Origin: Heliocybe sulcata | Lineage: Eukaryota > Basidiomycota > Agaricomycetes > Gloeophyllales > Gloeophyllaceae | Direction of reading: 5' to 3' | DNA length: 64,000 bases | NCBI GenBank assembly: GCA_004369045.1 | Contig: ML213510.1 | Span: 521,919 to 585,918, forward strand | Shown: positions 1 to 10,248 of the stretch, one piece after another | Layout of the letters: each line of letters starts with the position of its first letter | Position numbering within the stretch: position 1 is the first letter of the stretch | The notes under the pieces: model-generated | Seen by the model: the letters and a program-made list of their open reading frames with translations, nothing else | Databases searched by the model: none | Told to the model about the DNA's origin: nothing | Translations under genes and position numbers: made by a program

Positions 1-1687
1 GCAGGAGGTGCACCTGTGATAGGCACTGTGAGTGGCATATACTAGATCGAAGCCTGGGGGCTGTTCAGAGGTACTTGGATGGCTGTAATGGGCTAATATA
101 CATTGAAAATGATTGTAAAAGGTGCTATACCATTATACTATTGCCTCATTGTATGTCTATCAGTAGCAGGAGGGGTACCAGACAGAAGTGATACCTGGAG
201 ATGCAGTGGACAGAATATTCTGGGATACTAAGTAAACTTAAAGGAGTATACTAGGGTAGTATAAATACCAGAGCTTAAAGGTTCTGGATACTTACAAGGC
301 TCACAAATACCCATGTACTGTACCTGCAGCTAGTGGACAAAGATAAATTCGTTCTGGAAGATATAGGATACATGTTTCAATAAAAAGCTAGGGATATACA
401 ATAGAATCTATGCTCAGTATATACCATTTTTTCTGCATTTATTGCGCTTTGTTTCGACTTTCTAGGAGCCATTGTAGCGCATTTTTCCATGTCCATATGT
501 TTTTCCCACATACCCATTTCAGGTGACGGTAGCACCGCCACTGAAGCAACAATGCACTTTATGTCGGCATCGCGGACGCGCTGGGCGGGAGCGACCGTGG
601 AGCGCATAAAGGCACCATTATAAATGTTTACAGGCATTTTCCCGTATTTTGTCTGTCCAAAGGACAGTCTACACAGTCGACGTCGTGCGCGAGGTGCGGG
701 TGGCCTAATTAGGCAACAGCGCCTGGCACCGTCGGCGACCGACGTCGATGGATAGTGTGTTATAAATATATAGTATGTCTACACTATAGTACTCTACAGC
801 TAAGGGAACCCCTGCCCCGGTACCACCGCCGGTGTCAGCCCAGAGCAATTTTGAGCCTAGCTAGGCCGCAGGGACAGTTGCAACGGTAAGCCTAATAAGG
901 CTCATAGTCTGGGACGTCTAGGTGAGCTAAGAAGCCGAGTGATCTGTTACCGAGCAGCTAGGACTAGTCGTCGCCCTTGAGAAGATGTGTTCCTGCAAGG
1001 ACTTCAGGTCGCCCGGATGTCCACCCTGAGACAGGTGCAAGAGGCAACAATGAAGGTCTTTTCGACTGGAAAGGATAATCGGGAGTGCATGGTCTGGAGT
1101 GGATAACCGAGGCACCACGCAGGGAGGAGTGGATTGACCCTCCGGTGCATTGACATAGGACGAAGTGCATGATATACTAGGTATTATGCGCCGAAATCTT
1201 GGGTATATGCGCAGTCCAAGTGAGCCTGGAGTTCTCTTGCATTGAATATGCCTGCCTCGACGGCAGAGTTGTTGAATCGCTACTGAGCGCCAGTCTCGGG
1301 TGCCGCGATGGAGTGTGACAGCTGCCTTGTTGGAGCGGTTTTGCATCCCGATATCAGATGTTCAGATGCTTACTCCTCCCCTCTCCTCCCTTCCCGGTTT
1401 GAAAAGGTTAATGGTGAACATACCTTCCAAACGATAACCGGAGCGCCCTAGACCAGCCAAAACTCAGAAGGACTCTTCTCCAATAATAACTTGTATTTTC
1501 TGGTGCTTGGAATATAAAGAGCTTGATATATAAGGAGAAGACGGGGACGCAGCAACCTGCAAGACGCGCCTGATGCGACAAGGGGACGCGTTTGCATCAC
1601 GTGGCTGTCACGTTTTGTCGCAATGTGACTAAGAAGCGCGGACTGAAGTCGCCACTCGCCAGGAGATGCCACACGTAGAAGTCCCTA
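1..1687. other. Intergenic / left edge, no recognised gene
   Basis: The first ~400 bases are AT-rich and the rest is mixed. Short open frames exist on both strands, but none reads like a known family and none has a consistent exon chain. I see no terminal repeats, tRNA or transposase motif here. The last ~100 bases should hold the promoter of the TPR-CHAT gene. Confidence 0.5.
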
Positions 1688-4639
1688 ATGGCTGGTGATC
1701 TTGAGGCTCTGCTAACGATTCCAAGTTATGATCTTAATAATTTCGAACTTTTCTTTCCAGAAAAAGACCACGGCGGCAACTACGAGCCTGTATATCTCAA
1801 GCCAAAAAATGTGAGAGGCTACACATTTCTTCTTTTTCAACTCCCGTGACGATCTATCTGTTGCATCAGGACATCAGTACCAGCACCTGCAGAGGTGGAG
1901 ATGACGGTACCATCCTCTTGAAAGCTGAAGAACATAGCCGTATTGGCCATGAGTTCTTGGGCAGGTATCGTCTGGAGGGAGACCTCCAGGTCTTGGCCAT
2001 GGCGCGCCATCACTTTCTCGAGGCTGTGTCAGGGCATCATCTAGCGGTACCATGGTGGAACTGGATTATCTATCTGAATAATATCGGAAACACCTATCAG
2101 ATGCGCCATGAGCGAAATGGTGACTTGAACGATCTGGAGGAAGCGATCAAATACTACGACTTCACTCTGAAGCACTGCCCGCCTACACACCCCGGTGTGG
2201 CTGCTTTCCATACAAATCTCGGCATTGTCTTGCTCCTTCGTTCCGAGCGGACGAGCAGTAGCGATGACATGGAAGCTGCCTTGCAGCACAAGCGGCGAGC
2301 CTTTAGTCTCTTGCGACCGGAGGATCCCCTCAGACCCAGAGCTTTGCAAGATCTAGGACATGTCCACCTCTGGCGATACCATAATACTCACAACGAGCCC
2401 GATCTGGTTGCTGCTACCTCTTACTACAAGAAGGCCCTGGAGTGCACGCCGGAGGATGACATTGATATACTTGTTAGATACAACAGTTTGGGCGTCGCTC
2501 AATGGAATCTCTATAATCGGCGCAAGCGGTCCGAAGACCTCGAAGCTGCGCTGGAAAACTGGAAGAATGCCGTAGCAAGGACGCCAGCGGAGCACCATCT
2601 ACTGCCTTATTTACAAGGAAATCTCGGTAGAGGGTACGTTACTCGTTTCAATACGGGTGGTGATGTTGAAGATATCAATAAAGCATTTGCGTACCTGAAG
2701 GACGGGATCCGATTAGTATCTGAGGACGACACACAGCTTCAACTCTACCTATACTGGGATACTTTGGCCAGCGCGTACTTCACCAAATACAAGCGGTTCG
2801 GCGACGCCGAGGACCTTAGTCAAGCTGTTCATGCCTACGAGCAGGCTATCGACACCTGCGCAGAGGGCCATTCTATCCTACCGCTGATTCTCACCCACAA
2901 GGCCGAAGCGAACCTCCATCAGCGCACTGATACTGGTCTGAACGCTGCGCTCGAGTGCTATCGCAGAGCCCTGGCGCTGGGCGTTGGCTCTCCGGACGTC
3001 CTGCTAAGAGCAGGCTACATGTTAGGCGAAAATGCCTACGCAAACAATTTGTATGAAATCGCGCTGGAAGGGTACGCAGCAGCGATGGAGCTCCTCCCGC
3101 GCACTCTATCCCTGGGCTTGGACATGCATGAACGCCGACACGTGCTAGAGCACTTCAGGTGGCTGGCAGTCGATGCTGCCGCCTGCTTTATTCAGAACGG
3201 CCGACTGCAGGGCGCGGTGGAGACCCTCGAGCACGGGAGATCTGTCATGTTTTCCCAGATGCTGAATCTCAGGACCAGCTTCGACGATCTCAAGTCGGCA
3301 CATCCGGACCTACATTCCCGGCTCGTGCACCTGTCGGAACAATTGCGAACCGTGAATGCTGAGCCTAATCTCTTTCGAGACGGCGCCGGCGTGGACGTAG
3401 GGTCAGAGGCCCTCTCTGTAGCCAGGCAATGGGAAAAGTTGATGGTCGACATACGGAGTGTACCTGAATTCTCCAATTTCCTCCAGCCGCCCTCGTTCCA
3501 GGAACTCTACCCAGAGCCAAAAGATGGCACAATCGTGATTCTTAACTGCAGCGAATGGAGATGCGATGCTTTGATTATCCCTGCTAATCGTACAGAGATA
3601 CATCTCGTTCCGCTGGACCAGATCACTCACGAGAGAGCACTACACCTCGGCGAACACGTGTCCGGCTTGGCCGCTGGCTATCGAGATGTAGTACAGGAGG
3701 GGAATATGCGTCATATTAGAAGGCAGAGACCCAAACAATCCCTTGATGACGTGCTCCAAGAGGTCTATGAGAAGGTAGTGGAACCCGTGATCGCATTAAT
3801 AGGAAGCATGCAGGTGAGCTGCTCAGATCCTATTCCGCCCACACCACCTGGTCTAATTTCCGATGGAGGTAACGTCTGATAGGATCTGGTGGTGTCCAAC
3901 GTCCGCATTCACTGGCTTACCATTTCATGCTGCTCTCCTCTATGCCGGGAGAAGAAACCAGGCCCTCGCTCGGTATATCTCTTCATATATACCAAGCTTG
4001 TCCTCCCTATTTCCTGGCCAGTCGTCGCCTACTATACCCTTCCAGCTACTATCCGTAGCCATATCCGAGACTGAAGGGCATGATTCACTTCCTGAAACCT
4101 TGACCGAGGCTCAGTATATCAAAGCGATCGTTGATGCAGACCTTCGTGCCAGTCTGGTCAACCAGGAAGTCTCTCCCGCGAGTATCGCAGAGATTCTTCC
4201 TCGATGTTCCTGGGCACATTTCTCCTGCCATGGTGTCCAAGATAACGAAGATCCGTTCAAAAGTGGGCTGGTCATGCCTGACGGGGGACGGCTGCAGCTA
4301 TCCGACCTGATGACCCTCGAGCTTCCTGCTGCGCAGTTCGTCTTCCTCTCAGCATGTCAGACCGGCACGGGCGATATCGCACTTCTCGACGAAGCTCTAC
4401 ACCTTGCGGGAGGGTTCCTGTTCGCAGGATTCAAGAGCGCCATTGCCACGCTGTGGTCTATGAACGACTTGGATGGACCTGCGGTTGCGCAGGAGGTGTA
4501 TTCCTATCTCTTTAGAGATGGGAAGCATATCCCGGACCTGTCGGAAGTCCCCCGCGCTTTGCATCGTGCTGTCTTGAAGCTCCAGGGGAGAGGTATCTCG
4601 ACTGAGCGGTGGGTGCCGTTCATACATATGGGTGTTTAG
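1688..4639 (+). CDS. TPR-repeat protein with C-terminal CHAT peptidase domain
   Basis: I read three exons: 1688-1810, 1870-3813 and 3869-4639, all joined in phase 0 by 55-59 nt GT-AG introns, giving about 945 residues. The large middle exon has no ATG near its 5' end, and the 41-codon first exon starting at 1688 supplies one. The N-terminal two thirds are repeated TPR-type helices, recognisable by recurring patterns such as LGRGY..RFN.GGDVEDI and alternating ALE/YK helices. The C-terminal ~300 residues are a CHAT (caspase HetF-associated with TPRs) domain. It shows the entry motif RIWWCPT, the catalytic His in AHFSCHG and the catalytic Cys in FLSACQTGTG, so the His-Cys dyad looks intact. Such proteins are multiplied in Agaricomycetes. 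CHAT domains are cysteine peptidases related to caspases and separase, and some act in regulated cell death or defence. The substrate here is unknown. A decayed copy of the C-terminus follows directly. Confidence 0.85.
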
Positions 4640-4658
4640 GACGCAGCTGGTGTTCACT

Positions 4659-4807
4659 TCATGGTCGATGAACGACAGTGACGGTCCTCTGCCAAGGAGG
4701 TCTATTCGTACCTTTCGAGGGATGGAAGGGACACGCCGGATTTATCTGAAGTTCCACGAGCTCTGCACCTTGCTGTGTTGAAGCTGCGGGATCCTGGTGG
4801 TATCTGA
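4659..4807 (+). pseudogene. Remnant of a second CHAT C-terminus (tandem partial copy)
   Basis: Just after the stop of the TPR-CHAT gene, the DNA translates to WSMND.DGP, then after one reading-frame change to EVYSYLSRDG..., then PDLSEVPRALH.AVLKL. These match the last ~45 residues of the upstream gene (WSMNDLDGP...EVYSYLFRDG...PDLSEVPRALHRAVLKL). The upstream part of the domain, including both catalytic residues, is absent. It ends at its own TGA at 4805. The best explanation is a tandem duplication that has mostly been deleted. Confidence 0.8.
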
Positions 4808-5146
4808 GTGGAGCATTAAACACGGGTACATTACATTACAAGGTTATCATATTTAGGGGCACATCTACGGATATAAAACGACATTGAACTTCCATACAAA
4901 GATGTATTAGTATTTATTAGGGAGCGACAACAGCGACAAAGCGTAGCATAGATACATTCTCGGATGAGATCATACGATACAAAAGCATGCAAGGGAATTT
5001 GCAAGAAGAGGTATACTATAAGCTACATTATTGATTGACAACATAAGACAGAGGTCCCAAGCGTGGACGGATCAACCGCCCTCGTCCGTAACAGTCATAA
5101 TCAGTCTTCGAATCCCGTATGAATCATAGCATCGTCGCACCCCACA
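4808..5146. other. Intergenic, convergent 3' ends
   Basis: AT-rich spacer between the CHAT remnant and the 3' end of the minus-strand gene at 5147. I see nothing specific in it apart from likely 3' untranslated sequence. Confidence 0.5.
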
Positions 5147-6262
5147 TCACTGCAGTCTCAGCGCCCTCAGCCCCTTCTGTACATCCTTGATATCCCGATT
5201 CCACTCGCCCACCCAGCTTTCGCTGGAGAAGGCGACGCTCACATCCACCGTGACGGAATAGCTGGGGCTGTCAAAGCTCCTGCTCCGCCGCCTCTGAGCG
5301 CGCTGGTCCCGCTCGGAGGGAAAGACGAGCTCGGCAGGGACGTTCTCCCCGAACTGCTTGGCGAGCTTGGCCATTTTCTTGCGTCGGCTTTGCAGGGCGC
5401 TTGGGCTCGGCGGCCGGGCGCTCGAGGGTGTCATCGGGGCGGACGGCAACTCGGCGGGTTGTTGGCTGACGGAGGGTGGCGTGTCGGGCGTGGAGATCGG
5501 GGCGAAGATGAGTGGTGATTCAGAGGTAGAGGAGGCGGTGAGAGGCGTGAAAGAGGGTCGTGAATTTGGCGTGCGGTTGTTGGGTGAGGTCGGCAAGATA
5601 GGCGTGGCCGGATGGTGGGAGGTTGTGGAAGATAGGGGAGTAGAGATTTTGATGGAGTCGCCTAGAACAGTGGCGGTGGTGGGCGTGCACGGGAGCGAGG
5701 ACACGTCCCCCTCCTGATAGGCCTCCACAGATCGCGTCTGCAGACACAGGACAAGCGGTTGAGGAGGAGGCTTGACGCGCTCCTTGGTCTTCCTCAGACT
5801 CTGAAAGCTCGACGAAGTGCTCGTGCTGGACACACTGTCCGTGGACCTTCTAGGTAGATCCACAGTCACGACTTCCACAGAGCCGAGGTCGGAGCTGACT
5901 ACTTCGAAGACGCTGCCTTGTCTCCTCTTTCTCTTCTCGCGGATCCGCTCGCGTTCATCCTCTGCTCTGGCCTGGGCGGACTGCCCAATTGAGAGCAAAG
6001 ACGTAGAGGAAGACGAACGCGAATGGGTGCATGAATAGGAAGAGTAGGGCGAGCGCAGAGGAGAGTCGGTGAAGTGGGGCGTGGTTCCAAGGAGAGCGCC
6101 GATCTTCTTCGTAGAGCGCATAAGACGGGCACGTTCAGCAAGTGTGAGTGTGTTCTTCGTAGGAGGCGGAAGCAAGTTAAGTTCGTCTCGTGAAGGAGGG
6201 AGAGTAATGAGGGTGGTAGTAGAAGTTGAGTACGAGAGAGCCGGGGCAGCGCTGCGAGACAT
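5147..6262 (-). CDS. Ser/Thr/Pro-rich protein of unknown function
   Basis: This is a single open frame of 371 residues starting at an ATG (6262). The N-terminus has a conserved-looking stretch, LTLAERARLMRSTKKIGALL, followed by a long serine-, threonine- and proline-rich, probably disordered middle. The C-terminus ends with an ordered-looking segment (SWVGEWNRDIKDVQKGLRAL). I believe the LAERARLM..TKKIG block occurs in other basidiomycete hypothetical proteins, but I know no function for it. No membrane segment or signal peptide is visible. The disordered, phosphorylatable character would suit a signalling or scaffold protein, which is only a guess. The second Ser/Pro-rich gene at 7925 has the same composition but no shared motif that I can see. 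Confidence 0.75.
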   Translation of the reverse strand: MSRSAAPALSYSTSTTTLITLPPSRDELNLLPPPTKNTLTLAERARLMRSTKKIGALLGTTPHFTDSPLRSPYSSYSCTHSRSSSSTSLLSIGQSAQARAEDERERIREKRKRRQGSVFEVVSSDLGSVEVVTVDLPRRSTDSVSSTSTSSSFQSLRKTKERVKPPPQPLVLCLQTRSVEAYQEGDVSSLPCTPTTATVLGDSIKISTPLSSTTSHHPATPILPTSPNNRTPNSRPSFTPLTASSTSESPLIFAPISTPDTPPSVSQQPAELPSAPMTPSSARPPSPSALQSRRKKMAKLAKQFGENVPAELVFPSERDQRAQRRRSRSFDSPSYSVTVDVSVAFSSESWVGEWNRDIKDVQKGLRALRLQ

Positions 6263-7924
6263 CGTAGGTATTTTATTCGGGAGCGGGAGTAGAGTAGGTT
6301 GGAATGTGAAGTCAGTGAATGATCGGAGAGGCGGGGATTAGGTGGGAGAAGCGAGTGGGCAGTGCGAGATCCTGTACAGATGACAAGAAGAACCGGAAAG
6401 AGAACAAGACCGAAGTGGTGGGCGCTTTCGAAGAGTATGTACACAGTACAGAGTCGTCGCGGACAACTCGGGGGAGATCACCTGGGGTGAAGCCATCCTT
6501 ATAGGTCTCGGGCAGACAAAAGGCGTGGCGCCAGGGAGCAGCAATGGAGGCACAGTCGCGACGGCCTTGACATGTCTCTTTTGTTATGGCGGGTACAATG
6601 AGGTCAAGGTAGAACGACTGGTTGCTATTTTCAGTACAAGGGACAATGTCGCTTCGGCAGCATTGCGGGGAGACAATAGGGATGTGACAGTCACATCACG
6701 ATCTCACCTCCATGGGTGGTCGCCTGCTCAAGGTGGTCGCCTGTACGACACCTAGGCCTGAGCTTGGAAGTCACCCTTGCGTCTCCATGATAGCTAGACG
6801 TTCTGGAAATAGAGCAGACACAGATGCTTGCCTCGCAAAGTCAGGGATCGGTATTACTACTGCGTCGACGAAGAACTACACTCACTTCATCTGCCTTGTG
6901 TCCGGGAACCCACCATGACTGGAAGCACCACTGGACCGCATCACACTGGCCTGCAATGCATTGAACCAACTAGGAATATAACTGTCCTCTCGCCTGAATT
7001 GAATAATGGAATGAAAGCCAGTGCTCGGGCTTTGCACCACACATCAGCCCCTATGGCATGGCGAAGAGCACATCTAGTCCTCTGGGCGGTGCGCTTGAAA
7101 GATCTGCGCCTTTATCAGCCAAATGGGATGATACAGATGCTCTTGTACCTACCACTCCATGCGTCGAACTGGCTCTGGCATTGGCTTGGATATAGAGTGT
7201 ACTGCCATGGGTCTCAATGGGCGATTCATTGACGTTGTATCTGGTGTGATCTGTTTCGCATATATGTCACTGCTCAGGTATCTCTGCGCGCTCGAGAGTA
7301 ACGTACGAGTGGCCACATCCTTCATTCGGATTCAGGCCTCAGGACCTTGAGAGACTGCCTCTGCAAGCCAGACGATGCGTGACCTCGTCATTCTTCGCGA
7401 CTGCGAGTACTTACTCCATGTAGGTCAGAAGAGAGTAGGACAGAAACCACGTAGCAGCTGCTAGTCGGCTGTTAGTAGCGGAGCTCATCGTACGCGAATC
7501 CCGACGACCTGCGCCTATTGGGGATCCTCATCGTTCTCACTACCCAGGATTGATAATCCTCGCACTATGGCTTGGGGCTCAGTATCCGCTTGCTTAATGC
7601 TGCGCTGGTCGCTGGTCGTGACCATAGCCATTCACTGAAAACATTCACGAAATTCTAGTCTGCCAGCTGTACTCAGGCTCACGTTGAGATGGAAAGTGGC
7701 GTCATACATGCCCGCTCTTGCAGTATAGACAAAACGCAGCATGTTTAACGCTGAGTAGGAGAAGCACGGGTCATCGGTCAGGATTAGAACGCAACCACGG
7801 TTGGTAGATCTGGTCAGCCTCCAGCTTGCTGCTCACTTGGACGTCTGACAGCGCAGTCAGCCGCATACTCCGGCTATAAGAGGGCAACTGCATCTCCTCC
7901 TGCTCTTCGTCTCCCACAACTCAG
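6263..7924. other. Intergenic, divergent promoters
   Basis: About 1.66 kb between the divergent genes at 6262 (-) and 7925 (+). Several short frames occur, but none shows family resemblance or a credible exon chain. A TATA-like CTATAAGAG lies at 7874-7882, about 43-50 bases before the downstream ATG. Confidence 0.45.
7874..7882 (+). promoter_or_regulatory. TATA-like box before the gene at 7925
   Basis: CTATAAGAG sits about 45 bases upstream of the ATG at 7925 in a pyrimidine-rich leader. The spacing fits a short 5' UTR gene. Confidence 0.45.
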
Positions 7925-10022
7925 ATGGCGCTCTCTACAGTCGCCCAGATCGAGTCTTCAAGCTCCCTCAGTCTCATGGACGCACTCAAGGCATCTGACA
8001 GCACGAACCTCCTCACTGTCTCTGTGTCCGTGTCGCTCAGCTCTAGCTGCTCTTCGCTCTGGTCTATCGGCGACACCCCTGCCTTCTCCTCTGTGTGCAA
8101 GGAGCCCTACAAGGGCCCAGCATTCCTGACCGTGGCTTTCAACGAGCTGAGACGCCCAGTGCTATCGAATGAAAGAGGAGTCTTCGTCTCCATCCCAACT
8201 GCACCACGCTTGGGAAATGTAGTAGTCGAGAGACGTTGCGTGAGCAGATGGACAGTGAGTTCTTCATTCGCAGAGGCATGCAGGCAACAGCATCATACTG
8301 AATGCGTTCGTGTAGGAAAAGATCTCGTCCGAACACCTCCCAGAACACGCTCCGTGGGACGACCCGCCAGAGACTCCCGAGCTCGACTGGACACCCGAAG
8401 GCTCCGTCATCCCCCATCGCAAGTTCAAAGAAGCTCTCTCAGAGATACACGCCAAAGCGCGCCCGTCAAGTGTCCTCATCGAACCACCCTCGCCTGTCGA
8501 CTGCAGTCCCCCGGGTTACAAGGCCCACAAGCGCTCCCTGTCAGCTTCCCGGCGTGAAGCGCGAGTTCTAGGCGACGAACTGTCGGTGCCCGGCCGGGAG
8601 TCCTCATCCCTGAACGTCCCACCTGGGTTGCTGAGCCCTCAAATGGTCAGCCAGCTGTGCGAGGTACCCGAGGTCGAAGTCAAGGTCAAGCTCGAGCGAC
8701 CGGTCAATCCACTCACGACGCCCATCCGAGATAACAAGCTCCGGCCTCCGACGCTCATGGTCTCCACATCCACAGCAATCATCCCCATCTCGCTCTCCTC
8801 ATCGCACAGCCTCGCCTCTCCCAACACACCTCCCTCCCTCCCTTCGCGCCTCCCTCCCCTCGCCATCCGACGCGGCAAGAAGCAGCTCACCCCTCTCAAC
8901 ATCGCCAAGGCCGTCGACCCCGCTCCAGCCACCGAGGACACGTACCCGGGCATACCTACTGCCTTCCTCGGCTCGCCTTCGCCGACCGCCTACGCGCACT
9001 CCCCTGGAGCACAGTTCTTCGCGCCTACCTTGAGGACAATCGATATGCAGCTGGACGAGATGCTCGCTGACCTGCGCGCCCGCGCCGCCGCTCTTCCTCC
9101 TGGGCGACACACTGGCTCGGCAGTGACAGACAAGTCTGTGGAAAGCCCTCCTTCCTCTGGGTCCTCGGGCTCATCTACCGACGGCTGGGCGACCGTGGAC
9201 GGCCTTTTAGAGACTTACCACCGGCAGTCAGTAACCTCCCCAACTGGAAGCGAGACCTCGCCCGAATCCTCTGCCGTCTGGAGCCTAATGCTCGCATCAC
9301 CCACCGACTCCGAGTCCTCGACGCCGGCTTCTGAAGACGACAGCATGCTCAGCAAGGACAAGGCGTCTGTTCCCGCTCAAGCTGCAACGCCTACACCGGC
9401 TGGGTCGCGTCTCTCCGCCACGGCAGGCCCCCGCCCCTCTCGCTTCTCTGACCCTCCCAAGCGCGGCATCCTCAAGACCACCAAGGTTGTGCGATTCACC
9501 GAGCCGCCCGAGGAACGCGTCAAGCTCGCTTCGCAGGGCACGGACAAGGCACCCAGCCCACCCTTGGGACTGCAAGCACCGACCGCGAAAGCAGCCATAA
9601 AGAAGCCTTCCCCGCTGCGCCAGAGCACGCCTGTTACGCCTGCCGCAAACCGGGACTCCGAGTCATCATGGTCAAGCGAGGCGGGCTCGCCTCCTCCTCC
9701 TGTCAAAGCCCGTCCTACGACGCCGGTGCGGCGCAGTCTCGGCTCTAACCGCCCAGCAAGGCCTCTCACCCCAGTGCTGATGAACCGCAGGCATACAGTC
9801 TCCCCGCAGCTCGTCAAGCCCCAGCAGCGGTACGCAACAATGCCTCATAGCCGCGCAAGTAATAGACCTTCGATGCACGCGGCGCTTCGGTCCACGGGCA
9901 CTGCGAAGCAGGGAGATGAGAATGCTGCAAGGAGGGCGGATGGTTCGATTGCTAAGGGGCCTGTTCAGGGGGAGAGGAAGGGCGGGAAGTTTAAGTCGTT
10001 GCTTGGGAAGTTGAAGGGCTGA
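7925..10022 (+). CDS. Ser/Pro-rich protein of unknown function with a GILK..KVVRF motif
   Basis: Two exons. Exon 1 starts at the ATG at 7925 and ends at 8254 (GTGAGT donor) or possibly 8239 (GTGAGC); both leave phase 0. Exon 2 runs from 8316 to 10022, for about 678 residues. Exon 2 begins EKISSEHLPEHAPWDDPPET. The middle and end are rich in Ser, Pro and Thr and look disordered. The most conserved-looking element is KRGILK followed by TTKVVRFTEPPEE. KVVRF fits the RVxF-type docking consensus for protein phosphatase 1, so PP1 binding is possible but unproven. The C-terminus is basic and ends FKSLLGKLKG, an amphipathic helix. No enzymatic domain is seen. It is convergent with PUS1, 226 bases away. 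Confidence 0.75.
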
Positions 10023-10248
10023 GCGTGCCGTGGGGGGCGTCGATGCTACGAGTTGTTTCTGTTCTTTCCCTCTTCTGTTTCCTTACGTTGTACAGTAAAG
10101 CGTTCCTTTGCTCGTTTCTTCAGTCGGAGCTCGGTCTGTCAGATGAAAGGCTATTAGCAACTTGCTAGAGTTAAAGACCAAGTGCTGCCACATAGGTAAG
10201 GCAAGTGATATTGCACGCATACAATGGGTTTCTTTAGTTCATCAATGA

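Noticed and set aside
927-1346. Minus-strand frame of 139 codons
   Set aside because: Composition and lack of any motif or exon chain suggest chance; overlapping frames are equally open.
5105-5125. TTCGAATCCC sequence resembling a tRNA T-loop
   Set aside because: No acceptor stem or anticodon arm can be drawn around it.
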